Shown: positions 10,050 through 20,856 of the stretch, piece after piece
How the letters are laid out: the number at the start of each line of letters is the position of its first letter
Numbering within the stretch: position 1 is the first letter of the stretch
Source: Perkinsus marinus ATCC 50983
Lineage: Eukaryota; Perkinsozoa; Perkinsida; Perkinsidae
Direction of reading: 5' to 3'
DNA: 64,000 nucleotides
Assembly: GCF_000006405.1 (NCBI RefSeq)
Contig: NW_003214267.1
Coordinates: 41,051-105,050 of the forward strand
Position numbers and translations under genes: made by a program
Notes under the pieces: model-generated
The model's database searches: none
What the model saw: the letters and a program-made list of their open reading frames with translations, nothing else
What the model was told of the DNA's origin: nothing

Positions 10050-10971
10050 GATGGTACGGCGTGAAGAGGCTTCCTTCCCATCACCAGTACATCCTCATCA
10101 GCGTAGCCAATACTAACGTCATTAATACCAGTCAGTATGTTTTAGAATGACCAACTATCTCATTGAAAGTGTGGGTAATTCATCGAAAACAGTCGGTAAA
10201 GCATCAGGAGAAATCTCAATTTCAGAAAAGTTGGTAGACTGTGGAGAACTCGGGTAAAACATTGTATCGACCAAAATGCACTGGTCACAGCTTTACTACA
10301 TCCAAGAAGGCTACCGAGGTTTGGAAAATTGCATATATATTTCCGTATAAATATTATATTAAGAACACCCCCAGTAGCAGTCTCACAAAGAGGTATGATA
10401 AGGGTATTATAGTATTACCTCTTAGCATTTGACGGCTATCCTAACAGCTACCTCGGCCTCAAGAATTCCTGACCTAGGAAAAGTTCGTCTCAATCGTAGA
10501 CGAGTTGGGATTGGCGTGCTATGGTTGATATCGCACGCATGCGCAAACGGTGTGAAATTTTCCGTGTCTCCACTTTTGTACCAATCCACTTTTGAACATA
10601 AAAAGAATATTCGGGCCCCGTCAGATGTCCAAGCACCACGCGATTTATACTCTACATACGCCACATCAGCGTGCGACAGTCCTACGTTCGGTCGATTCCC
10701 GAAGGAGTGGTACTTAACCCACTTTTCCCGACATTTGCGAGAAAATCTCCGAAATAGGGACGATTATGGTACGAAAGTGGTTCGCGGAGCGAAGCGCTTC
10801 CCGAAGGGAAGCTTTTCAAAGGGGGGCGGGCGCTACTTGGATTGGTTCAAAAATGGATTGGTACAAAAGTGGCTGGATCGAATTTTCAAAGCGAAGGCGA
10901 GCGCTTTTGATTCTCGATTACCCCAACTTCCTGTCTCCAACTTGAGCCTCAAGACTGTGTTGAAGTTTAGG
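10050..10971. other. Unassigned stretch with an internal inverted repeat
   Basis: Segments at about 10569-10596 and 10848-10875 are inverted copies of each other (core CTTTTGTACCAATCCA, one mismatch over ~28 bp). An open frame covers 10429-10989 but has no domain, and a counter-frame is equally open. The structure suggests a small decayed mobile element rather than a gene. Confidence 0.35.
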
Positions 10972-11117
10972 TCTGCTTTCCTCAACTGATCTCAAAAGTC
11001 TCCGCAGGAGTTTACAGACGAATACAGAAACCAATGAGAAATTCCCAAAATTTCCGCAGAATTTTCATATTGCCACCAACACATGTAGTTGACCCTGTAC
11101 ATATTCTCCCACACACT
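10972..11117 (+). repeat. Repeat B copy 3
   Basis: Near full-length copy with an altered first third. The CAAAATTTCCGCAGAATTTT and ACATGTAGTTGACC blocks are intact. It ends about 100 bp before the eight-exon gene at 11221. Confidence 0.75.
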
Positions 11118-11220
11118 TCCTCGAGATGTGAATATCCCCGCAAGGGGCGTGTACTATGCAGATTATATCAACTCAAGTATTTTGTTCTCCATCTGTTCTC
11201 GCAGAGGCCATTTCTGTTCA

Positions 11221-12467
11221 ATGTTGCCCAACGCGGCACCATCAGCATTCCTCATTCCCACCGCTAACACAACGACAGTCCAAGCTCATGGGCTTTTAGG
11301 TCACCCCATACCATCTTTTCGCCACATCATCAGCAGCTCCCTTCAGGTTGGATATTATTCACTCTCCTGTTATTAATCGGTGTTGGAGTTCTCTATTGGC
11401 ACAGCAGAAGTGCCGACCGTAAGGCCCGGAAAAGCTCTCGCCTTCCTGCCCGACGGCCCACCAGAGTAAGCTCCTCCTACAAAGGGAAATCGAACTGTCG
11501 TTTTAGGTCAGCCTCAGTCGGAGTTTGAGGCGGGAGGTTGAGCGGGCTTCGGTCACACGTAAGTTGAGGAAGAGGGGTTGAAAAAAATTCTCTTTACGTC
11601 GTAACACTGGCATGATAATTTATTTCAGTGTCACATCAATCGACTCATTTCATGATAAAATGAATAGACTTATCACTACAAGTGCGAAATATTTCTTATA
11701 TTCAGCGGCGGGGAGGCCTCCACTACCACCAGTGATGGTCTCGGGCGATGCCGTCCCTGCGCCTTCCTCCGGGAGGAGACCCTCGAGCTACGCTGAAAGG
11801 AAGAGGAGTACGCTCTCAGCAGAACGGGTGGGATTGTGTATACTCATTATGTGTCCGGGATGATATGTGTGGTAGGTGGCTGAAGTTACTGATGCTTTGC
11901 TGGGAAACAGGACAGGTATTATTATGGTGTCGATTATTAGTTTAAATGGTGTAGCGGTGGGGTTTCGTTGTATCACTCATCAGGTATAGGGTTCAATTCT
12001 CCGGTATGTCTTTTCTTAGGTTCTGATTATTCCTCCACGGCCTCCAACTGGGATGCTCAAAGTGGTGAGTTGAACCAACCCCATACCACTCCTTCCACAC
12101 TTTTGCCTCCAATACTCAACCCGTATGCTCCTCACGTTTCAGATGCCTCCTGGAGAGGCGTCACTGAGGAGAAAGTGGCCGTGGTAATATCATCCACCCG
12201 ACTCCTGTGCGTGTGATCCCACCGTCAATGTAGATTCCTAAGCGAGCGGATAGCGAAGCCTCGACAGCTGTTGGGAGGTGGGGGGAGTTTAGAAGGACTT
12301 TCCTATTCAGCGGAAGTGACTTCAGTTCGATCCCTGCGCCCAGCAAACGTCTTCACCCTATATTCGCGAGGAAGTTCTCGCAAGAACAAACGCCTGCTAC
12401 TGCTTCGAATGACCGGGATTGGATCAACGATGAGAAAAGTGTGTTAGTACGAATTTTGGGTGCCTAG
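11221..12467 (+). CDS. Single-pass membrane protein, eight exons
   Basis: I assembled exons 11221-11299, 11347-11465, 11507-11558, 11706-11827, 11876-11915, 11984-12064, 12143-12183 and 12234-12467. Introns are 47, 41, 147, 48, 68, 78 and 50 nt; every border is GT-AG and all phases agree, giving about 255 residues. A short Thr/Ala-rich N-terminus precedes one membrane helix (residues ~26-43, core WILFTLLLLIGVGVLYW). A strongly basic, Arg/Ser-rich juxtamembrane region and a long polar tail follow. Charge placement puts the tail in the cytosol. I do not recognise a family. Some splice choices are inferred from phase alone, especially the 147- and 68-nt introns. Confidence 0.5.
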
Positions 12468-13237
12468 ATTTCTGTTATTTTTCAGGAGAAAACTCCTCGT
12501 CGTGAGTGAGAGAGGTCGGTGTTGGAAAACATAATTATCAGTTGTTTTTATAACCACAAGTGATCTGCGTTGCCGCGTTTTGCATGTTTATTGTGGAAGA
12601 TGTGAATCCTGAGTGTATGCTATTGAGTTGGACGGAGTGGTAGAGATTGATCATTAAATTGAGATTATCGTCAATCCCGGTGGAATAAGACATCGAAAAG
12701 TGTTCCAGTGTGGTACCATAATTCTACTACATTACTATCTGACGGGAAACTGAACCCGGCGAGCATCGTTTCTGTGTAAACGAAGAGTACTACTTCATCA
12801 ACTACCTATCGATTCGCAACTTCACAGCTCTCAAAAATGATGTTGAACAGAATACTATAAACTATGTTGAATGATTATGTAAAACTCCCTCGAGCCGATC
12901 GAGTAGTGAATAAAGTCACTTATGGAATTCCGATGAACTCCTATGGCGAGCTGACGAGGTCGGTCGGTATTCAGTGTTGTTGGCATACGTGTAGGCTTTC
13001 AAGGGAGTTTACACACGACTTAGGTTAGGAGTGTATAAAACCCCCCCAAGAATCTTACCGAAATTCCCCTCGAAGTCTCCGTTCAGTCGTGAATATTTTA
13101 CCAATTTTGGCCTGGAGTTTTCATAACGTATTCTATCCCTTCAGGCCCCGCACTGCGATGGACGGCAGAGGTCGATAACGAGGTGGTTGGGTTGACATGA
13201 GGCTCTCTGAATGTCCAGTGTTGGAGTAGGAATATTT
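12468..13237. other. Gene-free stretch
   Basis: I find no supported coding region or RNA gene in this interval. Confidence 0.4.
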
Positions 13238-13384
13238 GATTGCTTTCCTCAGCTACTGAGCTCAGGAGTTTCCCCATCGAACAAGTCAAATACTAATCCG
13301 GGTGGAAGTGTACAGAAATCAACAAGAATTTCCTGAAGGTTTCCATATTGTCACCAGCACCTGTAGTTGACCATGCAAACACTG
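13238..13384 (+). repeat. Repeat B copy 4
   Basis: The first half (CTTTCCTCAGCTACTGAGC...) and the last block (CTGTAGTTGACCATG) are clear. It ends 75 bp before the start of the gene at 13459. Confidence 0.75.
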
Positions 13385-13458
13385 CTTCTGCCATATTGAC
13401 GTTCTGCGTTGCCCAGTGGAAGGGATTCATCCTCTCAAGTTTCACCGACATTTCTTAG

Positions 13459-14469
13459 ATGATCACCCAAGTCACTACTTCCAGCGATCGGACGATACTA
13501 ACTTTACGTTCAATCGAGTGCTTAGAGGCTCCCCTGGAACTGCTTCGTTCCGTGTGGACTTATGCCCGCCCGGTTTTGACCAGTTCTCTGGTTGAACGGG
13601 TTTTCCACTGTTCTGGTCGAGACCCCGAGGAAATGCTCGTTTTCAAGAAGACTAGTGGTTCCGGCCTACTCTTTCTGGTTCGACTCTCTAACGGTTGGAG
13701 TGTCGGGGAGATCGGGGACAATCGTCGTTGTGACGGTCAGCTTCTACGTATCATAGGCGATGTTGATCTTGGTAGAGCCCCTTCGGCCTGCCTCGACCCT
13801 CGTGATGATAGTATTATTTCCCTATCTCAACAAGGACGTGTATTCAGATGTTCACACTGGTCCACTGCGACTCCCCAAAGACCAGCGTTGTGGCAACCTA
13901 TACGTGGGGGCAGACGAATATCGAATTACATGCATGATATCATCTGTGCCCCTGATGGGGCCCTCTGGGGCCTGTCAAAACCACACAGGTCAACTCTTCC
14001 CGGTCTCTTCGTCGTCTCAAGGACCTCCCTGGAGAACCGGTCCAGACGAGGGTCCATCACTTCACAAGAAGAGCACCTAGTCCACTGCCTTGCGTGTGCG
14101 TACTCCACTGGAGTTGTCTTTGCATTACGACCAGTATTGGTTAACGGCAAGTGCATCCAAGAGCAGCTTGTTGAAGTTAAGTCAGTTGGTGTCAACGAGA
14201 TCGAGTTCAAGCCGGTGTTCACTTTCGAGCCCCTTTGGAATCCATGGTTCGACGTAGGGTCCTCTCGGGCCTTCATTACTGGTCGCTCAGAGTGTATGAT
14301 TCCGATACTATTCATTTTCGATTTGCACGCATGCACAATTATTTCCCGGTTGTCTCTTCCCACTGCTTGTACACCGATTACGCGTATCTACACTGCGGAT
14401 TCGGAGGCCCTTTGGGGTGTATCCGTCCGAGCACGTGAGGTCAGAAAAATACGCTTATTGAGCAACTGA
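13459..14469 (+). CDS. Unassigned family member 1 (F-box-like start, propeller-like body)
   Basis: The 336-residue single-exon protein is the most diverged of three related proteins in this window (others at 18161-19126 and 19736-20701). Shared landmarks are a W-containing helix near residue 33, a GSGLLFL strand at ~67, an FRCSHW motif at ~127, an ALWGLS motif at ~172, and a late block containing FIFDLH. Regularly spaced short hydrophobic strands suggest a beta-propeller, and the N-terminal helical piece could be a degenerate F-box. Both are guesses from pattern. The ATG sits directly after TTTCTTAG, which looks like a trans-splice acceptor. No function is assigned. Confidence 0.7.
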   Translation: MITQVTTSSDRTILTLRSIECLEAPLELLRSVWTYARPVLTSSLVERVFHCSGRDPEEMLVFKKTSGSGLLFLVRLSNGWSVGEIGDNRRCDGQLLRIIGDVDLGRAPSACLDPRDDSIISLSQQGRVFRCSHWSTATPQRPALWQPIRGGRRISNYMHDIICAPDGALWGLSKPHRSTLPGLFVVSRTSLENRSRRGSITSQEEHLVHCLACAYSTGVVFALRPVLVNGKCIQEQLVEVKSVGVNEIEFKPVFTFEPLWNPWFDVGSSRAFITGRSECMIPILFIFDLHACTIISRLSLPTACTPITRIYTADSEALWGVSVRAREVRKIRLLSN

Positions 14470-14571
14470 GCTTATGTGTACTTTCCGTTAATGACAACAA
14501 TGAAATCAATTTTCTGTTCAGATTTTCTGTAGAATTATGATGCATTAGTGTTGGTTAATCGGAAACTATTC

Positions 14572-14695
14572 AATGGAGTTTCACTCTAGTGATATGAGAA
14601 ACACTAGTGAAAAACATATCTCACGACTACTGCATATCACCGCGAATATCGCGTTTTTCACGGAGTAATACGCCACAAACGGGTGAAACTCCAAT
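14572..14695 (+). repeat. Repeat A copy 2
   Basis: Runs from AATGGAGTTTCAC to GGGTGAAACTCCAAT. The termini pair and the internal CATATCACCGCGAATATCGC block is intact. Confidence 0.85.
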
Positions 14696-15480
14696 AATCC
14701 ACCTTTGGGACTCTGAAACTACGCCATTGCCCGATCTACTAGATCGGATCTATTCCACGAATTGTCACTTTAAGTTCATATACTGCCACATATTCCAACT
14801 TCTGCTGACCGAATTTTTTCCGCTCCCGTTTAACATTTTTTCATTTCAATTTCATGCTTTTCCGAGTCGATTTCGCGATTACCAGAAACGCAAACGACAA
14901 TATATGGAAATGGGTATGGAAAAATATCGTCGGTGGCCAGAAATTGGAGCGGCAGTATATGAATTTGAAGTGGCAATTCTTGGAATAGATCGGGAAATGG
15001 TGTATTTAGAATCGACTCTCGAAAGTTGTGTGTGTGTGAGTTCAAGTCCAACGCCGAAAACCGGCTTAGTCAGACTAGCACCGATGTATCGTACTCCAAG
15101 AGGGATGAAATCAGGCAAGTTCATTGAGCACACAAACTAGGGCTTAGGCAGAGAATAGGCCAAACTTAAGATACTTTCTTTTCTCTCGGCAGGACGGTTA
15201 CGCTCCTGGTAAGACCACGAAACACTGGATTTTCCCACAGCGTGTCGACCACAAGCATCATCTCTGCAACTCGAAAAGTCCATGCCGTTAAAATTGATGA
15301 TGGCACCCACTCAATCACCAACCCCTAGCCGTGTTATTCACAGTAGCTAGGTGTAATATCACCAACTACCCACATATACAGTTCAACAGCCACAAGGCAC
15401 GATCAGCAGTTATCAGGCACATAATAACGCTCGTTGTAGGCTACTGCCTCTACTGTGTCGATTACATTGTTGTAACATAT

Positions 15481-15641
15481 GTTGGCTTTCCTCAGCTGAT
15501 CCTAAGAGTTCCCTCGTCAATTATAGGAGTTCTTATACGACCTGGGATTGAAACGTTTAGGAACCAACCAGAAATTCCCTCAGAATTTTCATATTGCCAC
15601 CAACATATTTGGTTGACCATGGGTGTATTTTCCCACACTGG
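15481..15641 (+). repeat. Repeat B copy 5
   Basis: Full-length copy that ends with TTTTCCCACACTGG. It lies between the unassigned gene at 13459 and the 3' end of the GH99 gene. Confidence 0.8.
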
Positions 15642-15688
15642 TTGTCACTTGTTCGAACTCAACTCCCTCATAATAGAACACTGACTTT

Positions 15689-18016
15689 TCACGGGATCAC
15701 CAGACCAGGAGGTCCGAACATGCGTTCAACCCATTGCTTCGTTTTAGTCAAATAAAACTCAGGATCAGAACCATAGTTCAAATAGCCCCTAGCAGGCCTT
15801 GTCAATGACGCCACTGTAGACTTGCCGTACAGGGCGGGCTCTATGTTGGTTCCCTCGTGCCACTCGTTGAAGGACGTTATAGAAGCCTGAGGAAAACACT
15901 GGTCACGACTTTGTACATGCGCCATACCATTTTCGGTCGAAGTCTGGCAGCCTCGGAGAACATATGGTCGAAGTATCGGCCATCACGACGATCGCGAGTG
16001 TTGGCGAAGTTCCAAGGCCGCACCTCTACGTCAATATACCCTGGCCCTACCTGAGCCATTGATTTCCCTAGAGAGTGGTATATAACTAAATCACTAGATT
16101 TCGCCACGCCAAAATGAAGGGAGTATGCTCACGCTCGGTATAAAGTAAATGCCAGCCTCTTGCGCGACTCGGCCCATGTAGTGCCAGTTGGACGGAGTAC
16201 TGCCGTACACGAAACCAGCAGCTGCGAAATAGGTATAGAACCCATCTGCGAGAGAGTTCATGCATAACACAATATCGCAACAGTAACTCATGAGCTCATC
16301 AGTAAAGTAAAAACTCTGAAAAATTTGTAAATGTTTATCTGGCTTCGTGAGCCTCTCTACTCACCGAATCCTGATTTGATATAAGTCGAGTGGGCCGCCT
16401 CGACCCATAGGAAGATCGCTGTGCAGTCCAAACCGGTTTTACCGCGGACCGAGAGGTCCCCACTCGGGGTCAACAACCTAGCCCATTCTTCTGGAGAATT
16501 GTGGTAGCTATCGTAGATGTATCTAGGCTAGAACTCAACAATCATTATATCGGCTATTGCAACTCACACGAGAGGAAGAAGCGTTCCGTCACGAACATTG
16601 GCGACTCTGTGGAGCGCTGGGTGCTTCCCGTAGTGTGTGTGAATGTATTCAAAGTCTTTACGTACCGTAGAAGGGGTACGGCCTACACTTGCAGTGTCGA
16701 GATATACGCTCGCCTTTCCTCAGCTGAGCCCAGGAATTTCCTCACTAATTGTAGGAGTTCATATACGAATTCAGGTAGAAGCGTACAGACACCAACAAAA
16801 ATTTCACATTGTCACCAACATATGTAGTTGAACCCAGGGTTGGAGCATATGTTCGCTTTCCTTAGCTGAGCTTGAGAGTTTCCTCACTAATCATAGAAGT
16901 CCACATACGAATTCGGGTAGAAGTGTACAAAAACCTCCAAGAATTTTCCAAAATTTCCTCCTAATTTTCATATTGTTACCAACACGTCATACGGAGCCGT
17001 CAGTGTATCACACCTTCGTATGGCTCCAAGTGAATAGCAACTCTCATGCCGTGAGCCCACGCGATATCGAGTAGTAATGCTCGCAATATGTCGACGGTTT
17101 GGTTTTGATCGTCAAGTGCTGGGTCGTGGAGACCAGGGGGATACCTCGAGTTCGGTTTGGTACTAGGATTTCGCAGGAGTGTGGTACCAGCTCACAACAG
17201 CTACACCCAAGCCAGCCCTCTTCATCATGTCCATATGAGTGGCGATGGTTTGAGGGTCCAGCGAGGAGTAGGGTCCAAGCTGAGGCCAATACGATGACCC
17301 TATGTCCTCATTCTCGGGGATATGCTCGTCTTGAGCGTATCTACGATGAGACTTTTCTTGTCGTACAGTATACGTTTGATCGACGTTCTTAGCTCAGTTT
17401 AGGAGCTTCCCCAAGACACTATGGAAATTCGCGCCCGACTAAGAAGAATGCTTTACAGAGACTAACAGGAATCTCCCAAAATTTTCATGAAGACCTGGAC
17501 ACGCGTAGTTGACCACATGGATGTTTCCCCAACGCTGAGTAGGAAACGGTTTACTATGGTTTCTGACTATTCCGTGTCTCACTTTTTGGCAATTTCTTGG
17601 TCCCAATGAGACAACCGCTGATGATTCCAATGAGACCAGTTCCCATCCCTATCCTTGTTGCGATACCACATGTAATAAAATACATGAGCGTTGCAACGCC
17701 ACCCACAGGAGCTGTCACTAAGTGTTGGTTCGCTCGTCACGACTGCGGACTGGGAAGACTTGGTCGTCGTTACTTTCTCGTGAGTACTCAGAGTTGTCGG
17801 ACTGGCGCTCACCTTTACAGTGTCGTCAGTGGCTATGAAAACGCTGTTGAGATTTCTTATTGAACTACTTTTGAAAGGACCTCTTAGATGATGCTCATGC
17901 TGTTCATTGGGTGAATCGGGAAAGTTGATTAGTATGAGGAAAAAGACAATCACATATGTGAACGAAACGACGCCGATGAGAATGGGAGTAGCTGATCGCC
18001 ACTTCAAGAGACGCAT
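15689..18016 (-). CDS. GH99 endo-alpha-1,2-mannosidase (MANEA-like), eight exons
   Basis: I assembled exons 18016-17583, 17340-17188, 17144-17014, 16682-16570, 16527-16365, 16245-16133, 16050-15928 and 15886-15689, all GT-AG with matching phases, giving 475 residues (human MANEA 462). A basic start and one membrane helix (~10-31) make a type II Golgi anchor. Family motifs follow in order: FYYMWYRNKD, HWNHQRLSHWD, LGPYSSLDP, SWYPPG, EPYEGR, YIYDSY, DGFYTYFAAAGF, GPGYIDVEVRPWN, SITSFNEWHEG. E418 and E421 in the last motif match the catalytic glutamates of GH99. The enzyme cleaves glucosylated mannose from N-glycans. Introns 1 and 3 contain repeat B; introns 2, 4 and 7 are 41-43 nt. An in-frame TTG extends the first exon to 18103 but is not needed. 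Confidence 0.93.
16708..16836 (+). repeat. Repeat B copy 6, in GH99 intron 3
   Basis: Shortened copy lacking part of the AATTTCCC core. It is followed directly by copy 7. Confidence 0.75.
16847..16987 (+). repeat. Repeat B copy 7, in GH99 intron 3
   Basis: Tandem neighbour of copy 6, with an intact 5' part and core. The 3' block after CCAACACGT is replaced. Confidence 0.75.
17385..17537 (+). repeat. Repeat B copy 8, in GH99 intron 1
   Basis: A diverged copy that makes up most of the 242-nt first intron. The TAGTTGACCACATGGATGTT end is clear. Confidence 0.65.
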
Positions 18017-18160
18017 ATGAAATAACTTATAGAGATCCGTCCATTCGGACTTTGTCGTTGAACGAGTAAGTACGAATTCATCTCGTACAACAAAAGTTGT
18101 CAATTCTTAGAAGTCCTATCATGATGCATGTACTGGCCAAATATCACTATAGAGAGCAAA

Positions 18161-19126
18161 TCATGCGAATACAGGATCAAGACATACAACAGAATGGTTT
18201 TTCCTCACGAACCATAAGCAGCCCTTCTTACTAACAAAAAATCGGCAGAAATTAATACATGGAAGTGGCACACGAATAGAAACAATATTCTGACGGAGGT
18301 CTATGATGGACACAGTAAGCGTCTTCGATCCGCGGTGATAGCCAATTATGAAGCACTGATCTCTCTCATTATCAACGTCAAGGTCACGACCATATACATC
18401 CAACTTGACAACTTCGCTTAGGACGTTCCTGGGGTTAGAAATGGCGCTTACAACAGAGTCATTCGTGTCTCGCTGGAGTAGGAGGATTTGAGACCTCTCT
18501 TCGCTTTCGTACACACACAGTCCTTCTGCTGGACGCTGACTGCAGTCAATAACAGTGCTCGTTGATCCATCTTGATCGATACGAATCACGGATTCACCTT
18601 GCCATGAGAGGCCATAGAAACAACCATCATGAGAAGAGAAGACGGGTTTGAAGAGACAATCAGCAGTGGTCCTTCCAGAAGTCCATGAGGGCAGCAACAG
18701 CCCGCTCCGTGGCTCGTCGCGTGTCCAGTTCGAGAACCGGCACATGCGTCCAGTGTTTTGTTCGATGCCGATTAGTTGTCGATTTTTGCTATCACATGCC
18801 AGACAGAGCAGAGTACCCACATTGAGGGCTTTGTGTTCATTAAGATTGTTGTTTGAGGTGAGTTCGAGGACGACACATTCATAGAGGCTACTGTCTCGCA
18901 ATATGAGCAGACCAGAACCATCTGCTAGTCGGCAACAGGATGAGGGGAGAATGTCGGTCGCGACGATTCTAGGGGCGGTAAAAGCCTCCAGTCGAGGCAA
19001 CAGTAAATCCCAAGTGTCCACGAGGCAATCAGTCGGCAAGAATCCTCCATAGCGCGTAACGAGTGCCTGGATAATCAGTGCTGATCGCTGCCTCTTGCCG
19101 TGAAATGCGGGAGACACTCTGTTCAT
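18161..19126 (-). CDS. Unassigned family member 2 (F-box-like start, propeller-like body)
   Basis: The 321-residue protein has the same length as, and aligns end to end with, the gene at 19736-20701. Shared blocks are a helix with LPTDCLVDTWD (~34), DGSGLLILR (~72), NVGTLLCLA (~103), IEQNTGRMCRFSNW (~122), CFYGLSW (~172), VIRIDQDGSTST (~181), LCVYE (~206), DVDNERDQCFIIGYHRG (~250) and TVSIID (~273). The periodic strand blocks suggest a beta-propeller and the N-terminal part may be an F-box; both are inference. It lies head to tail with member 3 and 145 bp upstream of the GH99 start, on the same strand. It may encode a substrate adaptor if the F-box reading is right. Confidence 0.72.
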   Translation of the reverse strand: MNRVSPAFHGKRQRSALIIQALVTRYGGFLPTDCLVDTWDLLLPRLEAFTAPRIVATDILPSSCCRLADGSGLLILRDSSLYECVVLELTSNNNLNEHKALNVGTLLCLACDSKNRQLIGIEQNTGRMCRFSNWTRDEPRSGLLLPSWTSGRTTADCLFKPVFSSHDGCFYGLSWQGESVIRIDQDGSTSTVIDCSQRPAEGLCVYESEERSQILLLQRDTNDSVVSAISNPRNVLSEVVKLDVYGRDLDVDNERDQCFIIGYHRGSKTLTVSIIDLRQNIVSIRVPLPCINFCRFFVSKKGCLWFVRKNHSVVCLDPVFA

Positions 19127-19735
19127 GAGCCAACTACACGAGTGAAAAATTCAGCATCTATTTCATGGCTATTTCTGGTACATCTCTGAATGGGTTCTCT
19201 CGAAATGCATATCTACTCAAGTGGTTCTGTTTGAAGCAAGCTCAACGTCGTAGATTTTCTGGTCACTTCATACCCTTTCAAAGTGACAGTTGAAGAACCC
19301 GAGTACTTGACGAGAAACTTTGATCTTCCGAATTCGGCTAAGAAAAAGATACGCTTCCTAATGAACTTGGGTTACTCTAGCCCAACTTGATAGAAATGAT
19401 TTGGTAACGATTTTACTTAAGTTAGATAGTCATAGTTTTCTCTTTTGATCTTAGTACGATACTCAGCGCAACAAGCTGCAAACATAAGAAAATACAAAAC
19501 TACTTATATCCTTGCAAGTGTCTATACACGTATACTGAGAACTACGAAGAGATTAGATGACGACATGTTTGTGGGAGCATACAATAGCCACCCACTGTGC
19601 GATATGAGAGACAGAGAATCAGAAAATAGCACAAAATCTAATTCTTCGAGGCAATGTCTTCGACCAATATCCCAACAATACGGCAAAAGTGTCAGAAATC
19701 CTTTCTAGAGTCTTCTGGGAAGACTCACAGGTTGA
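19127..19735. other. Intergenic stretch
   Basis: I see no repeat-family copy, RNA gene or supported coding frame between the two family members. Confidence 0.4.
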
Positions 19736-20701
19736 TCAAACAAATATTGGGTCCAACGATTCGACACACCTGTCCTCAGTGATTACCCAGAGGCCCCCAT
19801 CGCTTCTAACGAATGTTCGTGATAGAGAGACTTCGGGCAAGGACACTTGCGTGCAAGTAGATTTGCGATGAATATCAATAATAGCGACTGTAAGCGTATC
19901 AGGCCCGTCATAGTAGCCGATCACAAAACACAGAGCTTGCTCATTATCAACATCCATATCGCAATTGATGAGATCTACTTTGCTTACCTCACCGAGCGAC
20001 TGCCCGTCAAGTGAAAACGCCAACAAAACCGAACTACTGAGCTCGTTCGGCGTTCGATGAAGGAGCAGAATTTGTGGTTCGTGCTCTTCGTGCTCGTACA
20101 CGCACAAACACTGAGTCTGATTATGCTCACACTCGAGGAAGGTGCTTATAGTTCCATCAGAATGGATACGAATAATCGAAGCACTTCGCCACGAAAAACC
20201 ATAAAAACAGTTTTCACGAGAGCAAAAAATCGATCGGCTCAAATACCCGAGGAGATTTTGCCATGAAACACGAGACGGCTGCCGCTCAGCCGTAGTAGTA
20301 GCGATATTGTCGCACTCCCAGTCCGTGAATCGGCATGAGCGGCCCGTATTTTGCTCAACACAAACAAGGCCACCAGCAGGTACATCAATTGCCAGACACA
20401 GTAGAAACCCAACGTTCAAGTTGTGGTGTCTTATGGTCTCGCCAGATTGTCGCACTTCAAGAATACCACATTGATAGCGTTTCCATCGTCGTAGTAATAA
20501 CAGACCAGAACCATCACGACGCTTGTAATACGGGGATGCCTGTACGCCTATGGCTACTTTCTCTGGCTCGGTGAAACCCGTCAAGCAAGGCTTGGCGAAA
20601 GTCCAAATGTCAGACACACAGTCTACTGGTATCAGTGATAAAACACTCCTTGCAAGTGCTTCGACGACTATGACGGAACGCGCGTACTCAGCGGAATACA
20701 T
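19736..20701 (-). CDS. Unassigned family member 3 (F-box-like start, propeller-like body)
   Basis: This 321-residue tandem relative of the gene at 18161-19126 has IPVDCVSDIWTFAKP (~32), DGSGLLLLRR (~72), VGFLLCLA (~104), VEQNTGRSCRFTDW (~122), CFYGFSW (~174), IIRIHSDGTIST, LCVYEHEEHEPQILLLHR, DMDVDNEQALCFVIGYYDG and a TVAIID strand. Conservation is strongest in the strand-like blocks and weak in the loops, which suggests a retained fold with changing surface. The frame is intact from the ATG at 20701. The function is unknown. Confidence 0.72.
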   Translation of the reverse strand: MYSAEYARSVIVVEALARSVLSLIPVDCVSDIWTFAKPCLTGFTEPEKVAIGVQASPYYKRRDGSGLLLLRRWKRYQCGILEVRQSGETIRHHNLNVGFLLCLAIDVPAGGLVCVEQNTGRSCRFTDWECDNIATTTAERQPSRVSWQNLLGYLSRSIFCSRENCFYGFSWRSASIIRIHSDGTISTFLECEHNQTQCLCVYEHEEHEPQILLLHRTPNELSSSVLLAFSLDGQSLGEVSKVDLINCDMDVDNEQALCFVIGYYDGPDTLTVAIIDIHRKSTCTQVSLPEVSLSRTFVRSDGGLWVITEDRCVESLDPIFV

Positions 20702-20856
20702 GGGAGGGTGACTTCTTTAGATGATTCGGTGGAAAGGACTGTTAGAGCGCCGTTGAGGAACAAATCTCAACCTGTGTTGCATCGGGATAAATCGCCGTTA
20801 AATTGACAGCAAAACACGAGAGTCAAAACTGATAGCTCATCATGAATGGAATAGCC

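Larger units (their letters stand above)
14470..15688. other. Intergenic stretch with repeats A and B
   Basis: It holds one copy of each repeat family. An open frame at about 14860-15140 has a plausible helical composition, but its start lies inside repeat A and it has no recognisable domain, so I do not call it a gene. Confidence 0.4.

Noticed and set aside
10429-10989. 186-codon plus-strand frame
   Set aside because: It lies across an inverted-repeat element and runs into repeat B, and the opposite strand is also open. No domain was recognised.
14607-15140. 177-codon plus-strand frame
   Set aside because: Its start and first ~30 codons are repeat A. The remainder has no domain or splice support.
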